The position numbers and the translations under genes were made by a program. A stretch of DNA of 41,651 nt from Selenomonadaceae bacterium (lineage in GTDB: Bacteria > Bacillota > Negativicutes > Selenomonadales > Selenomonadaceae). Shown here piece by piece: positions 33,269-41,513 of the stretch. Below the pieces are notes generated by a model, which was not told where the DNA came from, searched no databases, and worked only from the letters and a program-made list of their open reading frames with translations. The first letter of the stretch is position 1; each line of letters begins with the position of its first letter. Where the stretch lies: the NCBI GenBank assembly GCA_017518105.1, contig JAFWWC010000015.1:1-41651 (forward strand), in the 5' to 3' direction.

Positions 33269-33880
33269 TTGGACACGAGGAAAGAACTGCCGCATTTCTA
33301 CATTGGCTCATCGCTCGGCGGGCAACAGAAATGGTATTCGCGGCTTACGGATTTTGCCATGAACGTCGGCGGGTGTGCGGCGGTTTCGGCGTGCGATTGC
33401 GCTATCTGCTTTGAAAAATACTTCGGACTGCGTGGCTTGTACCCATTCGACTTGCAAAACCTAACGCAGGAAGATTATCTGCGTTTTGGAAAAATCATGG
33501 AGCCGTATCTTTATCCGCGATGGTCGGGCGTCGACAGGCTGGACATTTACCTTGACGGCTTCGGGCGTTTCTTAAAAGACAGAGGCGCGGACATAAAGCT
33601 TGCAGGTTGGTCGGGCGATAATAGTTTGTCGGACACGTGGCAAATCATCTGCAAGCAAATCGACGCGGGCTATCCAATCCCTTGCTTAGTACTAAAACAT
33701 CAGGCGGCGGAGTTCAGCGATTACACTTGGCATTGGTTCATCTTGAATGGCTACGAGGAGCGCGGCGGAAAATTTTTTGTTCAGGCGGTGTCGTATGGCG
33801 TGGGGCGTTGGTTTGACTTCGCGACGCTGTGGGACACGGGCTACGAGAGGAAAGGCGGACTGATTCTTTTTGAGCTTTGA
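33269..33880 (+). CDS. Putative C39/papain-fold cysteine peptidase-like protein
   Basis: A 203-residue protein. It has MNVGGCAAVSACD (Cys36 as candidate nucleophile) and TWHWFILNGYEE (His155 and Asn160), the spacing expected of a papain-like or C39-type triad. There is no signal peptide or transporter domain. The TTG at 33269 is chosen because AGGAGG ends 7 nt upstream; a TTG at 33263 is too close. The gene overlaps the next one and follows ribD by 2 nt, so all three are cotranscribed. Catalytic activity is inference from motifs; it could be an inactive fold. Confidence 0.6.
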   Translation: MDTRKELPHFYIGSSLGGQQKWYSRLTDFAMNVGGCAAVSACDCAICFEKYFGLRGLYPFDLQNLTQEDYLRFGKIMEPYLYPRWSGVDRLDIYLDGFGRFLKDRGADIKLAGWSGDNSLSDTWQIICKQIDAGYPIPCLVLKHQAAEFSDYTWHWFILNGYEERGGKFFVQAVSYGVGRWFDFATLWDTGYERKGGLILFEL

Positions 33881-34175
33881 CTGTGATAGGTGCGGCGCGT
33901 GCTGCAGAAATATTCGGCTGTCGGTCTTCTATGACGAGGAGCTTGACCGAGGCGACGGCGTCTGCAAACATTTGACGGAGGAAAACCTCTGCGACATCTA
34001 TAAGACGCGTCCGCTTTTCTGCAACATCGATGCTTACTACGAAGACTATCTGACGGACAAGATAAGCCGCGAGGATTTTTATAAAATCAATCATGAGGCT
34101 TGCGAACGATTAAAAAATTTGACAGGGCAAGGCAATCGTGGTATTTTTAGGCGCGTAAAACTTGGGGCGGAGTGA
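33870..34175 (+). CDS. YkgJ-family cysteine-cluster protein
   Basis: A 101-residue protein with FDCDRCGACCRN at the N-terminus and LCDIYKTRPLFC further on, the cysteine pattern of YkgJ/UPF0153 proteins thought to bind zinc or an iron-sulfur cluster. The start is TTG at 33870, within the end of the peptidase-like gene. Its last codons form the 5' strand of the FMN riboswitch P1 helix, and the rib promoter lies inside this gene. Function of the family is not established. Confidence 0.85.
   Translation: MSFDCDRCGACCRNIRLSVFYDEELDRGDGVCKHLTEENLCDIYKTRPLFCNIDAYYEDYLTDKISREDFYKINHEACERLKNLTGQGNRGIFRRVKLGAE
34119..34147 (+). promoter_or_regulatory. Promoter for the FMN riboswitch and ribE-ribBA-ribH
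   Basis: TTGACA (34119-34124), 17-bp spacer, TATTTT (34142-34147), entirely inside the YkgJ-type coding sequence. Transcription would begin near 34154, just at the first base of the riboswitch P1 helix. Confidence 0.7.
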
Positions 34176-34266
34176 AAGTCTCCACCGGCGGTGACAGTCC
34201 GCGAGCTTTGGCAGACTCGGTGAAATTCCGAGACCGACGGTTACAGTCCGGAAGAGAAAGTTTGAC
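34156..34266 (+). ncRNA. FMN riboswitch (RFN element)
   Basis: Conserved blocks are in order: GGGGCGGAGTGAAAGTCTCC, ACCGGCGGTGACAGTCCGCG, the CGGTGAAATTCCGAGACCG arm and ACGGTTACAGTCCGGAAGAG. P1 is AAACTT (34158-34163) with AAGTTT (34258-34263). It controls the downstream rib genes by sensing FMN. The first about 20 nt overlap the last codons and stop of the YkgJ-type gene. Confidence 0.95.
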
Positions 34267-34285
34267 GCAACGGATTTGAATTACC

Positions 34286-34318
34286 CCGCCTGAAGTTTGC
34301 AAGGCGGTTTAATTTTTT
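34286..34318 (+). terminator. Riboswitch expression-platform terminator
   Basis: CCGCCT pairs with AGGCGG around a 10-nt loop and is followed by TTTAATTTTTT. The loop carries a second copy of AAGTTT, which could pair with the P1 5' strand AAACTT as part of the switch. Confidence 0.75.
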
Positions 34319-34330
34319 ACGGAGGAGAAA

Positions 34331-34945
34331 ATGTTCACTGGGATAATCGAAGAGGTCGGAAGGCTAAAGAACTTGGACGGCGGGCGCATTGAGATTGCTT
34401 GCGAGAAGATTTTATCGGACATGACGATTGGCGACAGCATTGCCACGAACGGTATCTGCTTAACGGTCGTTGACTTCGGGGCGGATTACTTCGCGGCGGA
34501 CGTAATGCCGGAGACTTTAAGGCGGACTTCGCTTGCCGATAAGAATTTCAATCTGGAACGAGCCGTAAAGGTCGGCGACAGGCTCGGCGGGCATATCGTT
34601 AACGGGCATATCGACGGCGTAGGAAAAGTCATGAGCATTCGCCCCGAAGGCAACGCGTTGTTAATTGACGTGGCGGCGGAAAGGTCGTTACTCCGTCAAA
34701 TCGCTAGCAAAGGTTCGGTTGCTCTTGACGGAATAAGCTTAACGGTCGTGGAGGCGGGCGCGGATAGTTTTTCAGTGTCGATGATTCCACATACCCGCGA
34801 AGTCACGAACTTTAAATTTAAGCGCGTCGGTTCACTCGTCAACATTGAAACGGACGTTTTAGCCAAATACGTCGAACGACTGTTAACTTTCAAAGAGACG
34901 CCCGACTTGACACGCGAGCTATTGGAGGCGAACGGATTCATATGA
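34331..34945 (+). CDS. ribE: Riboflavin synthase alpha chain
   Basis: A 204-residue enzyme that dismutates two 6,7-dimethyl-8-ribityllumazine into riboflavin. It has two lumazine-binding barrels ([10 protein letters not shown] at the start and [14 protein letters not shown] near residue 90), with NGICLTVVD and DGISLTVVE as the repeated ligand motifs. Length is normal. The start follows ACGGAGGAGAAA and the end overlaps ribBA by ATGA. Called ribE in E. coli nomenclature (ribC in some systems). Confidence 0.95.
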   Translation: MFTGIIEEVGRLKNLDGGRIEIACEKILSDMTIGDSIATNGICLTVVDFGADYFAADVMPETLRRTSLADKNFNLERAVKVGDRLGGHIVNGHIDGVGKVMSIRPEGNALLIDVAAERSLLRQIASKGSVALDGISLTVVEAGADSFSVSMIPHTREVTNFKFKRVGSLVNIETDVLAKYVERLLTFKETPDLTRELLEANGFI

Positions 34946-36150
34946 GCGACTTTGCGACGATTGAACAGGCGATTGACGACATACGCCGCGGCAAAATGAT
35001 TGTCGTTGTGGACGACGAAGACCGCGAGAACGAAGGCGACCTAATCATTGCCGCCGAGACCGTCACGCCAGCCGATATAAACTTCATGGCGACGCACGCC
35101 AAAGGATTAATCTGCACGCCGATTGACGGTAAACGCCTTGACGAGCTAGAGATTGGGCAGATGGTTGCCAACAACACCGACAATCACGAGACGGCGTTCA
35201 CGGTGTCGATTGACGCTTACGACACGGACACGGGCATTTCGGCTTATGAACGATGCCGCACGATTAAGTTGCTCCTAGACCCTGCCGCGAAGTCAACGAG
35301 CTTTCGCAAGCCTGGTCACGTGTTCCCGTTGCGTTCAGTGGAAGGCGGCGTTTTGCGCCGAGCTGGTCACACTGAGACGACAACGGATTTGGCGAGGCTT
35401 GCGGGGTTTTATCCGGCGGGGCTGTGTTGCGAGATTATGGACGACGATGGGCACATGATGCGCACGGAAGGTCTTAAGAAGTTCGCGGCGCGGCATGGGC
35501 TTAATATCATCACCGTTCGGGCTTTGATTGAGTATCGCAAACGCACGGAGAAATTTGTTAGGCAAATCGCCGACGTGGACTTTCCGAGCAAATACGGACG
35601 CTTCAGGCTAAAGGCTTACGAGAGCACCCTTGACGGCAAATGTCACTTGGCACTTGTCAAAGGCGACGTGGCGGGCAAGAAAAATGTTCTGGTGCGTGTG
35701 CATTCGGAATGTCTGACGGGTGATGCGTTGGGTTCGTTGCGTTGCGATTGCGGCGAACAACTCGCGACGGCTTTAAGGAAGATTGAGGCGGCGGGCGAAG
35801 GTGTCTTGCTTTACATGCGGCAAGAGGGGCGCGGCATTGGTCTGGCAAATAAGATTCGGGCGTATGCACTTCAGGACGCTGGCAACGATACTGTCGAGGC
35901 AAATATCTTGCTCGGCTTTAAGCCCGACTTGCGCGATTATGGAATCGGGGCGCAAATCCTTTCGGACTTGGGCTTGACGACGATTAGACTGCTGACAAAT
36001 AATCCTTCTAAACGCGCAGGGCTTGAGGGGCACGGCTTGACGATAACCGAACGAGTCCCGATTGTCATTGCGCCGACGAAGTTTGATAAAAAGTATCTCA
36101 CCGTCAAAAAAGTTAAGATGGGTCATGTATTCGAGGAGGAGACAAAATGA
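34942..36150 (+). CDS. ribBA: DHBP synthase / GTP cyclohydrolase II
   Basis: A 402-residue bifunctional enzyme. The N-terminal domain (1 to about 200) makes 3,4-dihydroxy-2-butanone-4-phosphate and shows [18 protein letters not shown] and [17 protein letters not shown]. The C-terminal domain opens GTP and has the zinc motif at Cys257, Cys268 and Cys270 ([20 protein letters not shown]), then [10 protein letters not shown]. Both supply precursors for ribH. It is coupled by ATGA to both neighbours. Confidence 0.96.
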   Translation: MSDFATIEQAIDDIRRGKMIVVVDDEDRENEGDLIIAAETVTPADINFMATHAKGLICTPIDGKRLDELEIGQMVANNTDNHETAFTVSIDAYDTDTGISAYERCRTIKLLLDPAAKSTSFRKPGHVFPLRSVEGGVLRRAGHTETTTDLARLAGFYPAGLCCEIMDDDGHMMRTEGLKKFAARHGLNIITVRALIEYRKRTEKFVRQIADVDFPSKYGRFRLKAYESTLDGKCHLALVKGDVAGKKNVLVRVHSECLTGDALGSLRCDCGEQLATALRKIEAAGEGVLLYMRQEGRGIGLANKIRAYALQDAGNDTVEANILLGFKPDLRDYGIGAQILSDLGLTTIRLLTNNPSKRAGLEGHGLTITERVPIVIAPTKFDKKYLTVKKVKMGHVFEEETK

Positions 36151-36689
36151 AAGTTTACGAAGGCAACATCAGCGGCAGAGAGTCAAAGTTCGCAATCGTG
36201 GTGGCGCGTTTCAACGAGTTTATCACGAGCAAACTTTTGAGCGGGGCACTCGACGCCCTTAAGCGTCACGAGACGCCGGAGGAAAATATTTCCGTGGTTT
36301 GGGTGCCGGGCGCGTTCGAGATTCCGTCCGTGGCAAAAAAATTAGCGTCGACTGGTAAATTCGACGCTGTGATTTGCTTGGGGGCGGTGATTCGCGGGGC
36401 TACGACCCACTATGATTACGTTTGCAACGAGGTTTCAAAGGGCGTGGCGGCGGTTGCTCTTCAAAGCGGCGTGCCGACGATTTTCGGCGTAGTCACCACG
36501 GAAAACATTCAGCAGGCGATTGAACGTGCCGGCACCAAATCGGGCAACAAGGGCTTCGACGCGGCGATTTCGGCTATGGAGATGGCGAACCTCTCGAAAG
36601 CATTGGTAACGGTTGGAGAGCCTGAACGTAAAAAGCGCGGTCGCAAGAAGAAAGTTCAAGCTCCCGCGCCCGCTGAAGTCGTCAGCTAA
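36147..36689 (+). CDS. ribH: Lumazine synthase with basic C-terminal tail
   Basis: A 180-residue enzyme that condenses the ribBA and ribD products to 6,7-dimethyl-8-ribityllumazine. It shows [42 protein letters not shown] (His88) and [11 protein letters not shown]. The normal enzyme ends near residue 157; here a further 22 residues include [12 protein letters not shown] and a Pro/Ala stretch. The core appears complete. Its 3' end overlaps the convergent MBL gene by 8 nt. Confidence 0.95.
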   Translation: MKVYEGNISGRESKFAIVVARFNEFITSKLLSGALDALKRHETPEENISVVWVPGAFEIPSVAKKLASTGKFDAVICLGAVIRGATTHYDYVCNEVSKGVAAVALQSGVPTIFGVVTTENIQQAIERAGTKSGNKGFDAAISAMEMANLSKALVTVGEPERKKRGRKKKVQAPAPAEVVS

Positions 36690-37470
36690 GCTTTATAATC
36701 GAACCAGTAGAAATTCTGTCGCTTGAGTTGTTCGCGAGCACTTCGCCCGAACAATGACACGGCAGAATTTTTTTTACGCCCAAAAGTTTCAGTTCATCAA
36801 GCGTGTGGGCAATCCGTTCGGGCGACGCGCCGGATAAGTGCAAGCCGCCAATCACGCTGACTATCGGGCGGGCAAATCGTTCGCGAACGTCAGCAACAAT
36901 ATTCAAAACGCCAACGTGCGCACAAGCCGTCACAACCGCTAGCCCGTCGCCCTCCCGCAGGACTAAAGCTATCTCGTCGCTGAAGTCGTCGGGAATTTTC
37001 TTATCGCCACGCAGAAACTTGTTCGGTATCGTCTCGAAGTCATAACGCCGCTTAAAATTCCCGACAAGCCACGCCGTATCGTCAAGGGCAAGTGCGTCGC
37101 GGCAAATTCTCTGCTTAATGCCTCGTGTCGTCAATAAAGTTTCTTCGAAGCCACAGCCGCGATAGTTATCCAATGAGAACTTCGGCTCCCAAAAGTTTTC
37201 GCCGATGTAAAGAGTTTCAATCGGTGCCGCGTCCAAAAGTTTAGGGAAGCCGCCCGCGTGGTCGTAGTGCGAATGACTTAGCACAGCCAACTTTATCTCG
37301 CGCAAGTCGACGCCCAAAAGTTTTGCGTTATCGAACGCCGCGCCCGTGTGCCCGCAGTCGAAGATAAATCTTGTCTGCCCCGTCTCGACCAGAAAGCTCA
37401 GCCCATGTTCCGCAACTAGCCTTGAACCTTCGGGCTTAGTGTTCTCAATTAGAATCGTCAGCCTTGCCAA
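36682..37470 (-). CDS. MBL-fold metallo-hydrolase (COG1237-like)
   Basis: A 262-residue metallo-beta-lactamase-fold protein with [12 protein letters not shown] (His66, His68, Asp70, His71), [19 protein letters not shown] and a late PCHCSGE. This set fits the COG1237-type hydrolases related to dihydropterin-synthase-like enzymes; substrate unknown. The start is TTG at 37470, inside the epimerase-like gene, so translation may be coupled. The end overlaps the ribH stop on the other strand. Confidence 0.85.
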   Translation of the reverse strand: MARLTILIENTKPEGSRLVAEHGLSFLVETGQTRFIFDCGHTGAAFDNAKLLGVDLREIKLAVLSHSHYDHAGGFPKLLDAAPIETLYIGENFWEPKFSLDNYRGCGFEETLLTTRGIKQRICRDALALDDTAWLVGNFKRRYDFETIPNKFLRGDKKIPDDFSDEIALVLREGDGLAVVTACAHVGVLNIVADVRERFARPIVSVIGGLHLSGASPERIAHTLDELKLLGVKKILPCHCSGEVLANNSSDRISTGSIIKLS

Positions 37471-38335
37471 TGATAAAACTCATCTCCGTTTCAAATTTCG
37501 CGCCAGCGGCAAGCTTGATTATGCCTTCCTTGTCCTTAAGTTCGCCTTTGAAGTCTTCGTAGTCGGCGTGCCCGTGCCAAGGCTCAATGCAGATAAACGG
37601 AGCACCGCCCTTGTTCGGCGTCCAGAAGCCCCAATACGGGAAACCCTTTGCGCGAACGGTAATCGTCTTTGCACTCTTGCGCGAACAAACGGAGACCTCG
37701 TCCGATTTCAAATCATCAAAGACAAGCGCATCGCCTTTGAACAAGTCGTAAGTCAAAGGAAGTTCCGTGCCGTCAAGCGTCGGGATTCTGTCATGGGAAA
37801 GAGTGCCACGGCTCGTAAGCGGAATGCGCGATGACTTCTCCGCCCGATTGAACTTAAGGTAGCAGTCCTCGAAACTTTCGCGATAGTTAATGGGGCAACT
37901 AAGCGCGGGGTGTGCGCCGATTGAAAAATAAATGTCCTTGTCGTCGACGTTGACAACCTTCCAGCCGACTTTGACTTCATTGCCCGTCAGCTTGAACGAA
38001 ATCTCCAGGCGGAACTCGTAAGGATAAACTTTGAACGTTGCGGCGTTTGATTCAAGCGCGAAGGTCAAAGCATCGTCCGTAGCATCGACGAGCCAAAAGT
38101 CCGTCGTGCGTGCGAAGCCGTGCCCCGGTAAAGTAAACTCTCTGCCCTCGGCGCGATACTTGTTGCCCTTGACCTTGCCGACAATAGGGAAGAGCACCGG
38201 TGAAGAGAACTTCCACCAGGTCGGGTCGCCGTCGAAAAGATACTCCGTGCCGTCAGCCAGCTCGGTTATCGATTTGAGCTCCGCGCCGCGCTCGGCAACG
38301 CTAATCTTAAGCAAATCGTTTTGAAGTGTGTACAT
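37445..38335 (-). CDS. Aldose 1-epimerase-like protein (LacX type)
   Basis: A 296-residue galactose-mutarotase-fold protein with ISVAERGAELKSI, WWKFSSPVLFPIVGKVKGN, GHGFARTTDFW, SIGAHPALSCP and CIEPWHGHADYE. It probably interconverts sugar anomers; substrate unknown. The ATG at 38335 is chosen because AAAGGAGA lies 9 nt upstream; the upstream in-frame ATG at 38353 would lie before that site. It overlaps the MBL gene by 26 nt and follows the RNase gene in a leftward group. Confidence 0.88.
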   Translation of the reverse strand: MYTLQNDLLKISVAERGAELKSITELADGTEYLFDGDPTWWKFSSPVLFPIVGKVKGNKYRAEGREFTLPGHGFARTTDFWLVDATDDALTFALESNAATFKVYPYEFRLEISFKLTGNEVKVGWKVVNVDDKDIYFSIGAHPALSCPINYRESFEDCYLKFNRAEKSSRIPLTSRGTLSHDRIPTLDGTELPLTYDLFKGDALVFDDLKSDEVSVCSRKSAKTITVRAKGFPYWGFWTPNKGGAPFICIEPWHGHADYEDFKGELKDKEGIIKLAAGAKFETEMSFIIGKADDSN

Positions 38336-38358
38336 ACTGATTCTCCTTTGCAAAATTT

Positions 38359-39444
38359 TTATCGACTGTGCCGCGCAATCTCGACGAGACCCAGCGGCGT
38401 CATGTCCACGATTTTAGTTTTGTTCCTGTCTAGGGCGGCTCGTTCCCTAAGGAAGTTCATCAAAGCTTGCCTATGTTCTAAGCTGTCCATGTCAATGAAG
38501 TCTACGACGATAATCCCGCCTATGTCGCGGAGCCTCAGCTGCTTGAGAATCTCCGCCGCCGCCTCAAGGTTAGTCTTTAATATCGTCTCGTCGAAGTCGT
38601 CACGCCCGATGAATTTGCCAGTGTTCACGTCGATTGCCGTCAAAGCCTCGGTCTTGTCTATTACGATTTGCCCGCCGCTCGGCAAGGAAAGTTCACGCTG
38701 ATTAATCTTTGCAAGTTCATCTGACACGCCGAACGCCTCGAATATATTTGCGGAGCCGTCGTAGAGTTTCACGCCGTCGACTAGACTGACGAGCCGCCGA
38801 TAAAGTTTCAAGTTGTCTACGATAAGTTCAGTGCCCGCCGCGTACTCGTTGCGCAAGAGCCTGTCAATCAGATCGTTGTCGCTGTGCAGGAGGGCGGGCG
38901 GTTTGCGTTTGGCGTGGCGTTCTTGAATCTTTGACCAGAGTTTCTGAAGCTTAGCAAGGTCGCCGAGCAAATCTTCTTCGGAGCAACCTTGAGCCGCCGT
39001 CCGAATGATTAAGCCGGAATCCTTAGGGCGAATCTTCCTTGCTAGCTGATGAAGTCTCAAGCGTTCGTCGCCGCCAATTTTATTCGATACGCCGATATAA
39101 CCGAGCGTCGGCAAGAAAATCATCAGCCGCCCCGCCAGACTAATGTTAAGCGTCGCCCGCGCCCCCTTAGTCAAGCCTTCGTCCTTGTCGATTTGGATTA
39201 AGACGCTTTGCCCTACGGAAAGTTTCTGCTTGCGATTGAACTGCAGGAAAACATTTCTATCGCGCCCGATGTCCACGAACGCCGCCTGCATTCCCGGCAG
39301 AAAATTTTTCACGCGCCCTTTGTAAATGTTGCCGACGAGTTGCGGCTGTGTGTCCTGTGCTGAATAAATCACGCTGACCTCGTTGCCTTGAATCACTACC
39401 GCGATTGTCGAGCCGAGCCTTTGACTTATGATTATCTTCTTCAT
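38359..39444 (-). CDS. rng: RNase E/G family ribonuclease, C-terminally short
   Basis: A 361-residue RNase G-like protein. The S1 domain lies at residues about 35-115 (VGNIYKGRVKNFLPGMQAAFVDIG), the 5' sensor and RNase H-like parts follow, and the DNase I-like catalytic site is intact with TALTAIDVNTGKFIG and GGIIVVDFIDM. It stops at GLVEIARHSR, exactly where normal enzymes continue into the zinc-link (CPxCxG) and dimerisation domain. No continuation is seen in other frames. The usual length is about 460-490. The start at 39444 follows GGTGAT. Confidence 0.88.
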   Translation of the reverse strand: MKKIIISQRLGSTIAVVIQGNEVSVIYSAQDTQPQLVGNIYKGRVKNFLPGMQAAFVDIGRDRNVFLQFNRKQKLSVGQSVLIQIDKDEGLTKGARATLNISLAGRLMIFLPTLGYIGVSNKIGGDERLRLHQLARKIRPKDSGLIIRTAAQGCSEEDLLGDLAKLQKLWSKIQERHAKRKPPALLHSDNDLIDRLLRNEYAAGTELIVDNLKLYRRLVSLVDGVKLYDGSANIFEAFGVSDELAKINQRELSLPSGGQIVIDKTEALTAIDVNTGKFIGRDDFDETILKTNLEAAAEILKQLRLRDIGGIIVVDFIDMDSLEHRQALMNFLRERAALDRNKTKIVDMTPLGLVEIARHSR

Positions 39445-39543
39445 TGAATCACCGCCGATATTGTACCGCAAGGCGTAGCATTTGCAAAGAAAATTTTTAA
39501 CTTGACAAGCCGTCGTATAATTGACGCAGGATTGATAACTGAA

Positions 39544-39630
39544 TATCGGGGAGCTTGCAGACAGGCTGAGAGGAAGTTAGGCACTTCGACCCGCGAACCT
39601 GATTCGGATAATGCCGACGTAGGAAAGACA
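39544..39630 (+). ncRNA. TPP riboswitch (THI element)
   Basis: The conserved parts are present in order: CGGGGAGC, ACAGGCTGAGAGG, ACCTGATTCGGATAATGCCG and ACGTAGGAAA. It lies upstream of thiW-thiC and senses thiamine pyrophosphate. A TATAAT at 39516-39521 is a likely -10, but no good -35 fits at 17 bp. Confidence 0.95.
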
Positions 39631-39641
39631 ATCGACGCAAC

Positions 39642-39675
39642 GAGAAGACCTCCGAATCGGGGGTTTTCTCTTTTT
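39642..39675 (+). terminator. TPP riboswitch terminator
   Basis: A 13-bp stem with wobbles, GAGAAGACCTCCG / CGGGGGTTTTCTC, AAT loop, then TTTTT, 18 bp before the thiW ATG. Confidence 0.85.
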
Positions 39676-39693
39676 GGTTAAGGAGCTGATTTG

Positions 39694-40179
39694 ATGAACG
39701 AGACGAAACGATTGACATTGGCAGCGGTGCTTACGGCTGTGGCTGTGGTCGGGAGCATTTTATCATTCCCGATGCTGGGCAGTCGCTGTGCGCCGGTTCA
39801 GCATATGGTCAACGTCTTTTGCGCGGTGCTTTTGGGCTGGCGATACGGTGTCGGCTCTGCGTTCGTGGCTAGCGTGCTTAGGAACTTGTTCGGGCTGGGA
39901 AGTCTGCTTGCGTTCCCTGGTAGCATGTGCGGAGCGTTCCTAAGCGGCGGCGTCTATTCGCGGACGAAAAACATTTGGCTGACGGTCGCGGCTGAGGCAT
40001 TGGGCACGGGGATAATCGGCGGGCTTGCGGCTTACCCGATAGCAATCCTGTTCATGGGCAAGGAGGCGGGCGACGTGTCGTTTTATGTCTACGTGGTGCC
40101 GTTCCTAATCTCGACGGTGTGCGGCTCGGTGCTAGCGGGGCTGGTCGTCAATCGGTTCAAAAAATATTTGGAAGGGTGA
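39694..40179 (+). CDS. thiW: ThiW, ECF transporter substrate-binding component
   Basis: A 161-residue membrane protein with about five or six segments, typical of ECF S-components. It shows LTLAAVLTAVAVVGSILSFP, APVQHMVNVFCAVLLG and GLGSLLAFPGSMCGAFLSGG, usual for ThiW. It is expected to capture the thiazole moiety of thiamine together with shared ECF energising subunits, which are not in this window. The ATG at 39694 has AAGGAG 8 nt upstream. It is under the TPP riboswitch. Confidence 0.88.
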   Translation: MNETKRLTLAAVLTAVAVVGSILSFPMLGSRCAPVQHMVNVFCAVLLGWRYGVGSAFVASVLRNLFGLGSLLAFPGSMCGAFLSGGVYSRTKNIWLTVAAEALGTGIIGGLAAYPIAILFMGKEAGDVSFYVYVVPFLISTVCGSVLAGLVVNRFKKYLEG

Positions 40180-40185
40180 TTCAAC

Positions 40186-41493
40186 ATGGCAACACAAATG
40201 CAAATGGCTCGTGAGGGCAAAATAACCGACGCGATGAAACTGGTTGCGGAGGCGGAAAAGATTCCTGTCGAAGAAATTCGGTGCGGCGTGGCTCAAGGAA
40301 CGATTGCAATCTGCGCTAACGTCAATCACGCGTCGTTGAAGCCGTGCGGCGTGGGTGCGGGCTTGCGGACGAAAGTCAACGCCAATATCGGCACGTCTAG
40401 CACGTTTCCTGACATTGAACCCGAACTTCTCAAACTCGATGAGGCTGTACGTTGCGGCGCGGATTCGGTCATGGATTTGAGCACGGGCAATAATATCGAC
40501 CTTTCGCGCAAAAAAATAATCGACCACTCGCCGATAATGGTCGGGACGGTTCCGATTTATCAAGCGACGGTCGAGGCGATTAAAGCTCACGGCGCGATTG
40601 TCTCTATGACGGAAGATGATTTGCTCCGCACGATTGAAACTCAAGCCAAGGACGGCGCGGACTTCATGACGCTTCATTGCGGCGTTACTCGTTCGGCGAT
40701 TGAAAAACTTCGGACGCAGAAACGGGAAATGGACATTGTAAGTCGCGGCGGAAGTTTCATTGCCGGCTGGATTCTTCACAACGAACGCGAGAACCCGCTT
40801 TACGAACGCTACGACGACATCTTAGACATTTGCGCGAAATACGACGTGACGATTAGCCTAGGCGACGGCATGAGACCTGGTTGCATAGCCGACGCGACGG
40901 ACAGGGCACAACTTACTGAGCTGATAACTTTGGGCGACCTCGTTGACCGTGCGTGGCGTCGCGGTGTGCAAGTCATGGTTGAAGGTCCTGGACACGTCCT
41001 CTACGACCAAATCGAAGCCAACATGAAACTTGAGAAACGACTTTGTCGCAATGCCCCGTTCTATGTTCTCGGACCATTGGTTACGGACGTTGCGCCGGGC
41101 TACGACCATATCACAGCGGCGATTGGCGGGACGCTTGCGGCGATTAGCGGTGCGGATTTCCTCTGCTACGTCACGCCCGCCGAACATCTTTGCTTGCCGA
41201 CGATTGAAGACGTGCACGACGGAGTGATTGTCAGCAGGATTGCCGCGCATGCCGCCGATTTGGTTAAGGGCGTGGCTGGTGCTCGCGACTGGGATTTAAA
41301 GATGGCTCGCGCTAGAAAAGTCCTTGACTGGGAAGAGCAACTAAAGCTTGCCATTGACCCTAACTTAGCAAGGAAGAAACGCGGCGCACGCAACAAGGTC
41401 GGAGAGACGGCTTGCAGTATGTGCGGCGATTATTGCGCGGTTAAAATCGTTGGGAAATATTTTGATTCGCCCGTCTTCCCATGCGTTGATTAA
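40186..41493 (+). CDS. thiC: Phosphomethylpyrimidine synthase ThiC
   Basis: A 435-residue radical SAM enzyme that converts aminoimidazole ribotide into the HMP-P moiety of thiamine. Clear motifs are GTIAICANVNHASLKPCGVG, TVPIYQATVEA, EGPGHVLYDQIEANM and the C-terminal cluster CSMCGDYC (Cys410, Cys413, Cys417), a CX2CX3C pattern. Length is normal. It is the second gene under the TPP riboswitch, 6 nt after thiW. The next segment is an insertion sequence, so the operon may be cut here. Confidence 0.96.
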   Translation: MATQMQMAREGKITDAMKLVAEAEKIPVEEIRCGVAQGTIAICANVNHASLKPCGVGAGLRTKVNANIGTSSTFPDIEPELLKLDEAVRCGADSVMDLSTGNNIDLSRKKIIDHSPIMVGTVPIYQATVEAIKAHGAIVSMTEDDLLRTIETQAKDGADFMTLHCGVTRSAIEKLRTQKREMDIVSRGGSFIAGWILHNERENPLYERYDDILDICAKYDVTISLGDGMRPGCIADATDRAQLTELITLGDLVDRAWRRGVQVMVEGPGHVLYDQIEANMKLEKRLCRNAPFYVLGPLVTDVAPGYDHITAAIGGTLAAISGADFLCYVTPAEHLCLPTIEDVHDGVIVSRIAAHAADLVKGVAGARDWDLKMARARKVLDWEEQLKLAIDPNLARKKRGARNKVGETACSMCGDYCAVKIVGKYFDSPVFPCVD

Positions 41494-41513
41494 AAAACTT
41501 TTCTTTTGCTCGC

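Noticed and set aside
39502..39521. TTGACA/TATAAT promoter for the TPP riboswitch
   Set aside because: The two hexamers are only 8 bp apart, too close to act as one promoter; only TATAAT is kept as a possible -10.
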